From Candidatus Kuenenia stuttgartensis (GTDB lineage Bacteria > Planctomycetota > Phycisphaerae > Phycisphaerales > SM1A02): 64,000 nt of DNA. The translations under genes and the position numbers were made by a program. The DNA is taken from the NCBI GenBank assembly GCA_945902075.1, contig CAMDMA010000007.1, positions 47,012 to 111,011 on the forward strand, written 5' to 3'. Of this stretch, positions 9,147 to 18,442 are shown piece after piece. Position 1 is the first letter of the stretch, and every line of letters begins with the position of its first letter. The notes beneath the pieces are model-generated. The model saw only the letters and a list, made by a program, of their open reading frames with translations. It made no database searches and was not told the origin of the DNA.

Positions 9147-10921
9147 GGATTTGCTCCCTCAGGTGCGGGGCGCGGACGCGAAGCGCGATCAATGCTCGAT
9201 TGTGCGGCAATTTTCAACACTGCCGCAGGTAGAACGAGGACCGTGCGCGCGCGTCCACCGTCAAGGTCGATCGCTGCTGCAACGGGTTCGATGCCAGGCG
9301 CGACCTTCGGTACGAATGTGCGGATCTGTTCCTCGCTCACGAAACTCGACGCAATCTGTGAAACAAGATTGGTGAGTGGGCCAACGCCGATCATCACTTC
9401 GATGTCGCGCGAGGCAGGCAACCACTCCTCGATACTCTGCACCGTCGGGTCCGCCGCGAGCGATTTCGCCGTCGAGGCAGCCTCAACTGCGCGCGCATAC
9501 ACATCTGGGCGCTGGCTGAAAGTCACAACCACACCGTCAGCCGTCTTTTTCGCCAGACCGTTCACACCCCGCGAACCAAAGATGAACTGCTTGGCAAGCC
9601 GCTCGAAATCGAGCCCTGGGCGTTGTGCCGCGTCGACGACGGTTTCCTTGATTTCAAATGCAGCGACCACATCACCAGACTTCAGCGTCTTCTCGGCAGT
9701 CCATGTGGGCTCTCTGCGAATTCCGACAGATTCGCCCGCGAGTGCCTCAATCCCAGAACGAAGTCGATCTAGGGTTCGCGATGGATCACGTGAGCCGACG
9801 AACAGCGCGGAATCGTTCAGTGCGCCACCGATGGCGACGCCGAGCTTCGATGGATAAGCAGCTACCTGTAGCGCGTTGATATCCGCGCCTTCCGTGAAAA
9901 ACCAATCAGGCAAAACTGTGCGCGAGATTCCTGTGAGGTCGAGCAATTCACCAAACTTCCCAGATCCTCCCAGTCCGTCGATACTCGCGGAAATCGCGAT
10001 GTAAAAGTCTTTTTGAGGTAGCCGATCAAAAGCCGCAGACTTTCCCTCGCCTCCTGCCATCACAGCTGCGAGTGCGGTCGAGGGCTCGCCAACGCCGACA
10101 GATGCAATGAAGAGGCCGAGTGGATCGACATCGACAACGATCATCCCATCAGCGAGCATGTCCGCGATCTCGAGTGCCTTTGCTCGAAACACTTCCTGTT
10201 GCGCGGGATCGCCAGCGAATCCACCGAGCGCCATCGGAGTCGCCTCGCGTGTGGCCGCAGGAATCTCGGCCTTCCGCGCTGTTTCGACTGCTGCATGGAG
10301 TGCGTCTCGGGATGCCCAAGCGATCAGATCAGCACGGTCGAGCCACGCGATTTCATCGCCCTTCAATCGAGCGAGAAAGCGCTCGCCGATGCCACGCGCG
10401 GGTGCCTCAGCTGGAAGTGTTTCGCGAGTCGGCGCGAGCGCGACTCGACCCTCCAGTTTTCGCGCGAAGACGAATAAACCGTTCGAGGTCGTGTACGCAC
10501 TCTCTCCTCGGTCGGGCGCTACGGTCAGATTCGCGGCGATGAACGCATCGGCGTCGGTCACGGGCACCATGACGATTGGGAACGGTTGAGCTTCTGCGGG
10601 CTCAACTGCGGTCGCCGAGAGCGGCGGGAAGTAGGCCACAAGTGGCCCATTTTCATCGAGATTCGCTCCAATACCAAGCTGTGCCTTGAGGATATCAATC
10701 GGTCGACCCATGGCCAGCGCGCCACCCTGACCGGTCGCCTCAATGAGTTGCGCGAGATCGTTACTCATCCGTTTGATGCCGGGAACAACGACGAACGAAA
10801 CCGCGTCCTCGGGGATCCACGAAAGTGCGCGCGAAAGCTCCGGCGGCTCCGCAAGTGCGGTGGCGGAAAACAGCGCGAAGGCGGCGAGTGCAAACGATTT
10901 TGGCTGCGGGCGACGGCGCAT
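9143..10921 (-). CDS. Exported protein of unknown function (possibly DUF3352-like)
   Basis: A 592-residue protein with a clear Sec signal: MRRRPQPK, a hydrophobic run, then ALAEPPELS. The frame is open to 10981, but the ATG at 10921 places the signal at the N terminus. The mature part is a long alternation of short beta-rich and helical stretches such as SWIPEDAVSFVVVPGIKRM and WLDRADLIAWAS, with no catalytic motif or cofactor site that I recognise. It resembles DUF3352-type proteins, but that match is by eye and weak. It is translationally coupled (ATGA) to folP, although a periplasmic protein has no obvious link to folate synthesis. Confidence 0.78.
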   Translation of the reverse strand: MRRRPQPKSFALAAFALFSATALAEPPELSRALSWIPEDAVSFVVVPGIKRMSNDLAQLIEATGQGGALAMGRPIDILKAQLGIGANLDENGPLVAYFPPLSATAVEPAEAQPFPIVMVPVTDADAFIAANLTVAPDRGESAYTTSNGLFVFARKLEGRVALAPTRETLPAEAPARGIGERFLARLKGDEIAWLDRADLIAWASRDALHAAVETARKAEIPAATREATPMALGGFAGDPAQQEVFRAKALEIADMLADGMIVVDVDPLGLFIASVGVGEPSTALAAVMAGGEGKSAAFDRLPQKDFYIAISASIDGLGGSGKFGELLDLTGISRTVLPDWFFTEGADINALQVAAYPSKLGVAIGGALNDSALFVGSRDPSRTLDRLRSGIEALAGESVGIRREPTWTAEKTLKSGDVVAAFEIKETVVDAAQRPGLDFERLAKQFIFGSRGVNGLAKKTADGVVVTFSQRPDVYARAVEAASTAKSLAADPTVQSIEEWLPASRDIEVMIGVGPLTNLVSQIASSFVSEEQIRTFVPKVAPGIEPVAAAIDLDGGRARTVLVLPAAVLKIAAQSSIDRASRPRPAPEGANP

Positions 10922-11110
10922 AGCGACTACTCTACGGGTTCGCGGCAGATTTAGCATTCGCGCGAATCGTGCGTACCACACGAATCGAAAGGTGCGTGCA
11001 CCATCGGAAAGTGCGATATCGAAGCCTTCCGAAATGCTCTAACTCCTTATTCCACGTCGCTCCTTTGATGGCCTTCAGGTCACCTTCACAACGAACCTTC
11101 AGGACCCCCC

Positions 11111-11758
11111 ATGTTTGATCGCATCGTCGCAACCTTGGCCGGAACCGTCGCCCTTGCCACCGGACTCGCCTGCTCCCAAGCCGCGCCGCAAAGCTCGGAG
11201 TTGAGCGCCAAGTGGAAGGATGCAACGCTTTACGACATGAAGGTCCGAACGCTCGAAGGTGCGGATGCGGATCTCAAAGAATACGCGGGACGTGTGACAG
11301 TAGTTGTCAACGTTGCGAGCCAGTGCGGATTGACCGGGCAGTATGCGGCGCTTCAAAAACTCTACGAAACCTACAAGGATCAGGGGCTTGTCGTGATCGG
11401 GGTGCCCTCTGGCGACTTCGGGGGGCAAGAGTTTGCTGATGCCAAGGAGATTCGCGCGTTCTGCGATTCGCGCTACAAGGTCACTTTTCCGATCTTGGAG
11501 AAGTCCTCAGTGAAAGCCGGAACCGGACAGTCTCCAATCTTCCAGTGCCTCGGAACCAAGACCGGCGAGCTACCTGGCTGGAACTTCGGCAAATATGTGG
11601 TTTCGCGCGATGGTCGGACCGCTGTGTTTTTCGCATCGACCGTCGCGCCTGACAATGCAAAGCTTGTTGCGGCAATCGAGAAAATGCTCAAGGAAAAAGC
11701 GTCAGCCGCTCCGTCAGGATCGGCAACGGTGCCAAGTTCGCCCGCGCCAAAGAGCTGA
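11111..11758 (+). CDS. Glutathione-peroxidase-like thiol peroxidase, exported
   Basis: A 215-residue thioredoxin-fold peroxidase of the GPx family. The peroxidatic Cys lies in NVASQCGLTGQYAAL near residue 71, followed by VIGVPSGDFGGQEF (the usual N-x-F-x-x-Q-E block, with Asn replaced) and PGWNFGKYVVSRDG near residue 156, the Trp-Asn part of the catalytic tetrad. The N terminus is signal-like (hydrophobic run ending GLACSQA). The Cys there resembles a lipobox, but Gly rather than Leu/Ile/Val at -3 makes lipoprotein processing doubtful. Members reduce hydroperoxides, usually with thioredoxin in bacteria. A Ser/Ala/Pro-rich tail follows the domain. The 15-bp repeats start 15 bp after its stop. 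Confidence 0.9.
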   Translation: MFDRIVATLAGTVALATGLACSQAAPQSSELSAKWKDATLYDMKVRTLEGADADLKEYAGRVTVVVNVASQCGLTGQYAALQKLYETYKDQGLVVIGVPSGDFGGQEFADAKEIRAFCDSRYKVTFPILEKSSVKAGTGQSPIFQCLGTKTGELPGWNFGKYVVSRDGRTAVFFASTVAPDNAKLVAAIEKMLKEKASAAPSGSATVPSSPAPKS

Positions 11759-11773
11759 GCGATTGACGCGCGC

Positions 11774-11863
11774 TTGACCTCGAGAGATTTGACCTCGAGA
11801 GATTTGACCTCGAGAGATTTGACCTCGAGAGACTTGACCTTCAAAGACTTGATTGTCGAGTGA
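11774..11863. repeat. 15-bp tandem repeat, about six copies
   Basis: Units of TTGACCTCGAGAGAT follow head to tail at 11774, 11789 and 11804 without change, then at 11819 with one change, at 11834 with several, and a decayed copy at 11849. Each perfect unit contains the palindrome CTCGAG. It lies just after the peroxidase stop and before the DUF2238 gene. Confidence 0.95.
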
Positions 11864-11912
11864 GAAAACATCCTCCTCGACCTGCTCTTCCACAGTGAGG
11901 TAGCGTGAACTC

Positions 11913-12530
11913 ATGGAGTATTCGCATCCAAGGCCCGGCCTTCGCGACGGGATTGTCCTTGCACTCACGATCGTGCTTTTCTTAAGCGGTGTTTCCCCGC
12001 GAGATCACGTGACATGGATGGCGGAAGTTTTTTGGGTACTCGGTGCCATCGGGATGTGGGTCGTTTGGCTCCGGCGACTGCCGTGCACCAACATTTCCTT
12101 CAGCGTTCTCGTCGTCCACTCACTCGTCTTGATTCTCGGCGGAATCTATACCTATGCGCATGTCCCGCTCGGCGCATGGGTGCAGGAATTCATGGGCCGA
12201 TCTCGCAACGACTACGACCGCTTCGGCCATTTCATGCAAGGTTTCGCTCCAGCATTACTCTGGCGCGAAGTCTTCATCCGAAATGCAATCGTTGTGGTGC
12301 GCGGGTGGCTCGCCGTGATTGTGGTCGGCATGAGCCTCGCGTTTTCAGCGTTCTTTGAGCTTCTCGAGTTCGCCGTTGCGATGATTTTCGGAGATGCGTC
12401 AACGGACTTTCTCGGCGCGCAAGGCGACGCGTGGGATGCGCAGTGGGACATGCTGTTCTGCCTCGTGGGCGCGACGCTTGCGATGATGCTTTTTTGGAAG
12501 CTTCAGGACCGGCAGCTCGCGCAGCGGTAG
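11913..12530 (+). CDS. DUF2238/YjdF-family membrane protein
   Basis: A 205-residue inner-membrane protein with about six hydrophobic segments. Family landmarks are YDRFGHFMQGFAPALLWRE near residue 105, an FFELLEF helix near 150, and the C-terminal FLGAQGDAWDAQWDM near 175, matching the G-x-Q-G-D-x-W-D-x-Q-x-D-M block of DUF2238 (E. coli YjdF). The function of the family is unknown; the conserved His, Glu and Asp residues at membrane boundaries suggest a catalytic or metal site, which is inference. It has its own start after the 15-bp repeat tract and is not obviously part of an operon. Confidence 0.9.
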   Translation: MEYSHPRPGLRDGIVLALTIVLFLSGVSPRDHVTWMAEVFWVLGAIGMWVVWLRRLPCTNISFSVLVVHSLVLILGGIYTYAHVPLGAWVQEFMGRSRNDYDRFGHFMQGFAPALLWREVFIRNAIVVVRGWLAVIVVGMSLAFSAFFELLEFAVAMIFGDASTDFLGAQGDAWDAQWDMLFCLVGATLAMMLFWKLQDRQLAQR

Positions 12531-12583
12531 GAAAGAATCTGAAGGATCATCCGCACCAGTAAGATCGGCCAGAAACGCGTCCG

Positions 12584-14419
12584 TTACTCAACCGTGACGC
12601 TCTTCGCAAGATTTCGTGGCTTGTCGACATCCTTGCCGCGCATCACCGCGGCGTGGTAGGCCAAGAGTTGCAGCGGAATCACTGTGAGCAGCGGCTGGAA
12701 CATCTCGATGCAATCGGGCACATAGAAGACTTCCTGCGCAAGACGCTTGATGTCTTCGTCGCCCTCGGTTGCTACTGCAATCACGTGACCACCGCGCGAT
12801 CGGACTTCCTCGATGTTTGACAGCACTTTCTCGTACTGCGAGTTGCGCGTCGCCACAAACACAACAGGCATTCCCTCGTCAATCAGCGCGATAGGGCCGT
12901 GCTTCATCTCTGCAGCAGGCATGCCTTCTGCGTGGATGTACGAGATCTCCTTGAGTTTCAGCGCCCCTTCAAGTGCCACCGGGTAGTTCACGCCTCGGCC
13001 GAGGAAAAGCCAGTTTTCGCGATGGATGTATTTCGCCGTCGCCGTGCGAATGCGGCCGCTCCACTCGAGCGCTCGCTCAATCTTGTCTGGGATAAGTTCA
13101 AGTTGGCGCAGAAGATGTGATACGTACTCTTGCGAGAGGAAACGCCGTCGACCGATGAAAGTTGCGAGCATCGAGTTCACCAACACTTGCCCGGTAAACG
13201 CCTTGGTACTTGCGACGCCGATTTCAGGGCCGACGCGAAGATAGACACCTGCGTCCGTCTCGCGTGAAATCGAACTACCAACGACGTTCACCACACCAAG
13301 CGCCAATGCGCCGCGCTGCTTTGCTTCCTGAAGAGCAGCGAGCGTATCTGCTGTTTCACCGGACTGGCTGACCGCAACAACAACCGTGCCGTCTTCAACG
13401 ATTGGGTTTCGATAGCGGAACTCACTTGCAAAGTCGTACTCCGCATGAACCTTGGCGAGATCCTCAAAGAGATACTTACCAATCATGCATGCGTGAAGCG
13501 CTGTGCCTTGTCCAATGAAGACAACGCGCTTTGCGTTCGCAAGCCGTCGCGCATGCTCCCCGACGCCGCCGAGCCGAATTTCGCCCTTTGCAACGTCGAC
13601 GCGTCCCTGGAGAGAAAGCCGCAGCGCGCGGGGCTGCTCAAAGATCTCCTTGAGCATGAAGTGCTCGTAATGACCGAGCTCAATCTGCTCGAGATCAAAC
13701 TCGAGCTCGCGAATTTCCGCAGTCAACTCAATGTTATCGATGGTGGTCGTGCGAAAACCGTCGCGGGTAATGCGGGCGACAGAGTAATCCTTGAGAGCGA
13801 TCGCTTGCGTCGTATGCGACACAATCGCGCTGGCGTCAGATGCAACGACGTACTCGCCGTTTCCGACGCCCACCATCAGCGGTGAACCCTTGCGCGCAAC
13901 GACGAGAACGTCAGGCTCTTTTTCGCACACCACAGCGATGGCGTACGCCCCAGTCACCTCGCGTAGCGCTGCCTGCACCGCCTTCTCAAGATCGCCGGAA
14001 TAGAGCTCGCCAATAAGATGTGCGAGAACTTCGGTGTCCGTCTCGCTCGTGAAGACGTGGCCCTTTTCTTCGAGATACTTCTTGAGAGCGGAGTAATTCT
14101 CGATGATGCCATTGTGGATCATCGCAATGCCATGACCGAGCTTCGCGTCGTCGCAGTGTGGGTGCGCGTTCTTCTCTGTCACCCCGCCGTGCGTAGCCCA
14201 ACGGGTGTGCGCAATACCGAGAGTTCCGGTGAAACCTCCTCGTTCTTGAATCGTCTTCTCAACATTCGCAACGCGGCCGACGGCCCTCGCCAAATGCAGG
14301 CCACCGTTCATCACGGCGACGCCCGCAGAGTCGTACCCGCGATACTCGAGGCGCTTGAGCCCCTCGAGAAGAATGTCTGTTGCCTGCCGACGACCGATGT
14401 AAGCGACGATTCCGCACAT
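12584..14419 (-). CDS. glmS: Glutamine-fructose-6-phosphate aminotransferase (isomerising)
   Basis: Makes glucosamine-6-phosphate from fructose-6-phosphate and glutamine, the first step to UDP-GlcNAc for peptidoglycan and glycan synthesis. The 611-residue length is typical. The N-terminal glutaminase begins MCGIVAYIG with the nucleophile Cys2 and has RLEYRGYDSAGVAV and GIAHTRWATHG. Two SIS domains follow (FIGQGTALHACMIGKYLFED and VVAVSQSGETADTLAAL; LFLGRGVNYPVALEGALKL and HAEGMPAAEMKHGP). It ends PRNLAKSVTVE, the usual C terminus. I see no glmS ribozyme-like structure in the 144 bp upstream. Confidence 0.98.
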   Translation of the reverse strand: MCGIVAYIGRRQATDILLEGLKRLEYRGYDSAGVAVMNGGLHLARAVGRVANVEKTIQERGGFTGTLGIAHTRWATHGGVTEKNAHPHCDDAKLGHGIAMIHNGIIENYSALKKYLEEKGHVFTSETDTEVLAHLIGELYSGDLEKAVQAALREVTGAYAIAVVCEKEPDVLVVARKGSPLMVGVGNGEYVVASDASAIVSHTTQAIALKDYSVARITRDGFRTTTIDNIELTAEIRELEFDLEQIELGHYEHFMLKEIFEQPRALRLSLQGRVDVAKGEIRLGGVGEHARRLANAKRVVFIGQGTALHACMIGKYLFEDLAKVHAEYDFASEFRYRNPIVEDGTVVVAVSQSGETADTLAALQEAKQRGALALGVVNVVGSSISRETDAGVYLRVGPEIGVASTKAFTGQVLVNSMLATFIGRRRFLSQEYVSHLLRQLELIPDKIERALEWSGRIRTATAKYIHRENWLFLGRGVNYPVALEGALKLKEISYIHAEGMPAAEMKHGPIALIDEGMPVVFVATRNSQYEKVLSNIEEVRSRGGHVIAVATEGDEDIKRLAQEVFYVPDCIEMFQPLLTVIPLQLLAYHAAVMRGKDVDKPRNLAKSVTVE

Positions 14420-14563
14420 AGATATTGCATTCCTTCTGAGGACGTTGTCCAGCCGACATGAACTTCAAACTCAGGCCGCGCGCGTGGATATCGGCTGAAT
14501 AGCCGTCGATCTCTTGCGAAGGACTCGACGAATGAAAGACAGCGACGCGTGACTGATAACGGC

Positions 14564-17500
14564 TTATCCGTCGAGCCGTTTGAGCCTCATGCTACGGACA
14601 AAGACTTCGGAAGGTTCGCCACCGTGAATCTGCACGCCGATCATTCCGCCCTTTGCTCGTTCGTCGGAGTCGTCGACCACGGTCGCAGTTGGCATGCCGT
14701 CAAGGAAGTGTTCGGTCCGATTCCCCCGCGCGACGACGCGATACGTGTGCCACTGGGCGACATCGGCGACGTTTGCCGCTTTCCCATCGAGGGATTTTGT
14801 GCTCCGGGTGCCGTCCGCCGCGATCGTGAGCGATGTGCCATGCTCGGCAAGAATTCCGCGTCCCCCTTCCTCGTAGCACATTGCGAGATACTTGCTCTCA
14901 GGATGCGCATCGATCTGAGGCCCACGCATGCGGACATTGTCGAAAGCCGTGCTTCGATATTGGATGCCTGAGTTGTTTCCCACGACCTTGAGTTCGACCT
15001 CAAGTTCGAAATCGCGTACTTCCCCGTTCCAGACGAAAAACGTGTTGTGCGGAACGGGTTTTGCCAATGTTGAACGTCCAATCAACACGCCATTCTCGAT
15101 CGACCAAAACTGCGGATCAAACGTGAACGCATCAGTCGATGTTCCGTTGAAGAGTTCGAGGTATCCATCGTCGTCAGACTTTGCGAATGCGCGGTCGCCA
15201 GCGTCGCCCCCCGCGCGGAGAAACGCGAGCAGATCAAGCATCTCGCCCTCCGAAAGTGTGTCGACAAGATTCGCGGGCATGGGCGAAAGCGCGCTCGGTG
15301 AACTCTGAGCGATATCCGACTTCGCGATGCGTTCACGCGCATCTGAGAGCAAACTGGTTCGCACCTCAATCGCGTCAGCGGTGTCGCCAACGACTCGACC
15401 TGTGATGAGGCGACCGTCTTTGAGCCGCACATCCATGTTTTGATATTGATCACTGATCGTTCGACTCGGCTCAACAAGCGATGCCGCAAGATCCTCGAGC
15501 GAAAATCGTCGGGAAACCGCAGTGAGTTCTGGACCGCCGCTCGCCCCGATTCCACCAGCGCGATGGCACTGAGCGCATTGCGTCGCGCGAAACGCGCGCA
15601 TGCCCTCGGCATAGTCGCGTCCGGCCGAGAGTTTGGGCGCAAGTGCGACGATTGATGCAACAGTCCACGCACGACCTGGCCCACGCGGCGTTGGAAGAGA
15701 CACATCAAAGGCGCTGCCTGCTGCAATTCCGGCAAGCATTTCCCGCTCAGAGTCGGGGCAATTCGAGAGAAACTCCTCGTTCATGCGGGAGAGAAAACCG
15801 AGGAATGAATTCCCGCCAGTACCTCGCCGCAGCGCTGCGATCGCGCGAGCGAAGCGTTGGCGGAAGTCCGGCGTCCAACCAATCTTTGCCGTGCGAACGG
15901 CGTAGGCAACGCCGATTTTCTGTGTTGCTGGCGCATTGGCGATGATGTCGTTCACGGCCTTCCCGTATGGACCACCGCGGGCAAGAAGTGCGGAATCGAT
16001 CTTCGGCGGCGAGCCCATTTCGGGGCGCTCAAGCAACGTAAGTGCCACGGTGACTGCTTCGGGGGCGCCGAGTTTCGCAAGGAGATTGATGCGATGCAAG
16101 TCAAGGTCCAGTGCGTCTGCATCCGTCGTTGCCGCAGGAAAGTGTGCGAGGAGCGCCGTACGAAGCGCGTCATACTCCCCATCGGACGATGATTGTGTCG
16201 TGAATCGAAGCAGCCAGAGTTCGCATGCGCGCAGCCATTCTTTTTCAAGCGGCGTTCCTCGCACGCCGCGTTCGAGCTCGACGAGTCGCGCTGATACCGC
16301 ATTTCCATCCCGAGCCGCATCACCGCTTCGACAGAGTGCAACGAGTGCAAGAATCGCAGCCTGCGGATCAATCTCCGCGAGCGTTCGGTCGCGCCATTGC
16401 ATGACATCCTGGTGTTCAAGCACGATGCGCGCTGCGCTTCGAATGCCTGCATCTGGTGACGAGAGCTTTGAAAAGGCCATCGCGATTGCTGCGGGCGCCT
16501 CAGATGCATCCAAATGCTGATGAAACTCCTCGAGCTCGCGTCGCTCGACGAGCGCGGCTGGTACGGGCTTCGGCGCACGCTTGATCGCGATTGGATTCTC
16601 AGCTCGAACTCGATAAATCGCGCTCGGCAACCCGCGACCTCCGACCGAGAAATACATTGCGCCATCAAGGACGACTGCGTCCGTCAGTGGAAGCGGGCGA
16701 CCGGCAACAAAGGGTTCGATGCGCAATTTCGGAGTCGATGCGCTTTGAGATTCTTCCGTTTCCCAGCCCGCCCACATCGTGCCGAAAGTCCAGTCAAGAA
16801 AAAACATGCAATCGTTCCACGGTGGTGGAAACTGAAGTCCTGCGGAACTCAGCACGCCCGTCGGTGATGCCGGCCCGACATCGACCGCCGCAGGAAGTGA
16901 ATCCGGGCTCCACATGGGCCATTTTCCGCTCCCGGAGCGCCAACCGAAATCGACGCCACTCGCCAGTTCACAGACGCGAGTCGGGCGATACCACGGCAAA
17001 CCCATGTCCCACTCCATGTCGCTGTCGAATGTGTACGCGCGTCCAACTTCATCAAACGCGATGTCGTAGGAATTTCGGAAACCGACTGTGATGAGTTCCC
17101 ACTTCGATCCCTCGCGGTCTGTTCGAACAACCCAACCGCCTGGTGCCATGACACCGACAGCGTGACCGTTTGGATCCCAGATTCGATCGAAGGCAATGTC
17201 CTCTTTCCACACCTTTGGCACACGCGAGTGTTCCAGTGCAGCGTCTGGCGGCGCACAGTGATTTCCGCCGACAACCCAAAGAGCGCCATCTGGTGCGAGC
17301 ACCACTTGATGCGGACCGTGTTCGCCGCCGTCGCGCGCCATCGATCCGAGAAGCTTCTTCTCGTCGTAGTTCCCATCGCGATCGATGTCGCGCAAACGCC
17401 ACAGGCCTTGCTCATCAGGGCCGCCACGCGACACGACGACAAAGAGATCATTGTCCACCGCGAGCATGCCGTGAGCGTCACCTATGTCCGGCTTGATCTG

Positions 17501-18355
17501 ATCAATCTTTGACTCGCTCGAAGCTGCTCCGTTTGCGCACGGCGTGATGGCGAAGGCTTTGCCGCGCTGCGGGCTCACAAGAAGTCGACCACGCGAAGTG
17601 GTCATCGACACGATGCTTCCGCGGGCGGGCGGCGCGACATAAACGACCTCGCAAATGAACCCAGTCGGAACGGCAATCGCGCGATCAATGTCCATTCGTA
17701 CACCATTGTCAATCTCGCCGAACACAGGGCCCCATGGCGCGTCGCCGTACCGCGCGACGACTGTCGCCGGGCGTTTTTCGGCACCACGAACTTCCCAAAT
17801 ACCGTCTGTCGCCACGCGTGCGCGAACGCCAGACGACTTCGTGAGATCAAGTTGCGCACAGACACCTGCGAGCGATCCCTCATTGGCAGCCTCGATGATG
17901 AGTTCGTGCTCACCAGCCGCAAGCGTCCCGATCTCAGCGACTGCCGGGATCTCCCACGCGTCGCTCGTAATGATCTCGCGTCCGTCAAGCGTGACACGTG
18001 CGCGGTTGTCCGCGCTGATGGTGAAGACGACCTCAGTCGCAGCACCATCGAGGGTGAAGACGCGCGCAAAAACAGCGGATTCGTTGGCACCAGCATTGGT
18101 CGCTGTCCAAATCCAACTCGGTGGAGGAAGCACGGGCTGTACCGGCTTCGTCGGGGCGGGCGTCGACCCTATAGGCTTGGCGACATCCTCAGGCCGTGGT
18201 GCATCAATCGCCGTCTTCACTGATTCTCGGGCGCTGTCGAGCGCGACCGATTGCGCGGACGGCCGTGACAGCACCGTACTCAGCGCGACTGCGAGCAGCG
18301 CACCCGTGAAAAAGAAGCTGGTACCAAGGAGACCGGCTGCTGTGGATTTCTGCAT
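14564..18355 (-). CDS. Large exported PVC-type heme-binding (CxxCH) protein fused to DUF1080
   Basis: A 1263-residue protein of a planctomycete-typical architecture. After a signal/anchor (MQKSTAAGLLGTSFFFTGA) and a Pro-rich linker comes a galactose-binding-like domain (about residues 80-170), then a sorbosone-dehydrogenase-like beta-propeller with repeated DRDGNYD/FDSDMEWD-type blades. An alpha-helical repeat region follows, then a c-type heme site CAQCH near residue 930 with the GGIGASGGPELT context of planctomycete cytochromes. A C-terminal DUF1080 lectin-like domain (ELFNGTSTDAF to the end) completes it. It probably oxidises or binds sugars in the periplasm. The frame is open to 18436; the ATG at 18355 puts the signal first. 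It diverges from rarA. Confidence 0.9.
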   Translation of the reverse strand: MQKSTAAGLLGTSFFFTGALLAVALSTVLSRPSAQSVALDSARESVKTAIDAPRPEDVAKPIGSTPAPTKPVQPVLPPPSWIWTATNAGANESAVFARVFTLDGAATEVVFTISADNRARVTLDGREIITSDAWEIPAVAEIGTLAAGEHELIIEAANEGSLAGVCAQLDLTKSSGVRARVATDGIWEVRGAEKRPATVVARYGDAPWGPVFGEIDNGVRMDIDRAIAVPTGFICEVVYVAPPARGSIVSMTTSRGRLLVSPQRGKAFAITPCANGAASSESKIDQIKPDIGDAHGMLAVDNDLFVVVSRGGPDEQGLWRLRDIDRDGNYDEKKLLGSMARDGGEHGPHQVVLAPDGALWVVGGNHCAPPDAALEHSRVPKVWKEDIAFDRIWDPNGHAVGVMAPGGWVVRTDREGSKWELITVGFRNSYDIAFDEVGRAYTFDSDMEWDMGLPWYRPTRVCELASGVDFGWRSGSGKWPMWSPDSLPAAVDVGPASPTGVLSSAGLQFPPPWNDCMFFLDWTFGTMWAGWETEESQSASTPKLRIEPFVAGRPLPLTDAVVLDGAMYFSVGGRGLPSAIYRVRAENPIAIKRAPKPVPAALVERRELEEFHQHLDASEAPAAIAMAFSKLSSPDAGIRSAARIVLEHQDVMQWRDRTLAEIDPQAAILALVALCRSGDAARDGNAVSARLVELERGVRGTPLEKEWLRACELWLLRFTTQSSSDGEYDALRTALLAHFPAATTDADALDLDLHRINLLAKLGAPEAVTVALTLLERPEMGSPPKIDSALLARGGPYGKAVNDIIANAPATQKIGVAYAVRTAKIGWTPDFRQRFARAIAALRRGTGGNSFLGFLSRMNEEFLSNCPDSEREMLAGIAAGSAFDVSLPTPRGPGRAWTVASIVALAPKLSAGRDYAEGMRAFRATQCAQCHRAGGIGASGGPELTAVSRRFSLEDLAASLVEPSRTISDQYQNMDVRLKDGRLITGRVVGDTADAIEVRTSLLSDARERIAKSDIAQSSPSALSPMPANLVDTLSEGEMLDLLAFLRAGGDAGDRAFAKSDDDGYLELFNGTSTDAFTFDPQFWSIENGVLIGRSTLAKPVPHNTFFVWNGEVRDFELEVELKVVGNNSGIQYRSTAFDNVRMRGPQIDAHPESKYLAMCYEEGGRGILAEHGTSLTIAADGTRSTKSLDGKAANVADVAQWHTYRVVARGNRTEHFLDGMPTATVVDDSDERAKGGMIGVQIHGGEPSEVFVRSMRLKRLDG

Positions 18356-18442
18356 CGTCGCATCTTGACCGATCCCCTCGCAATACGGCATGACGCATCG
18401 CGTCGATCGTTGCAAATTTGCAGCATTTCGTACCATGCACGG

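Noticed and set aside
14420..14563. glmS ribozyme or riboswitch upstream of glmS
   Set aside because: Only about 144 bp, no visible pseudoknot core or conserved segments; such ribozymes are typical of Firmicutes.
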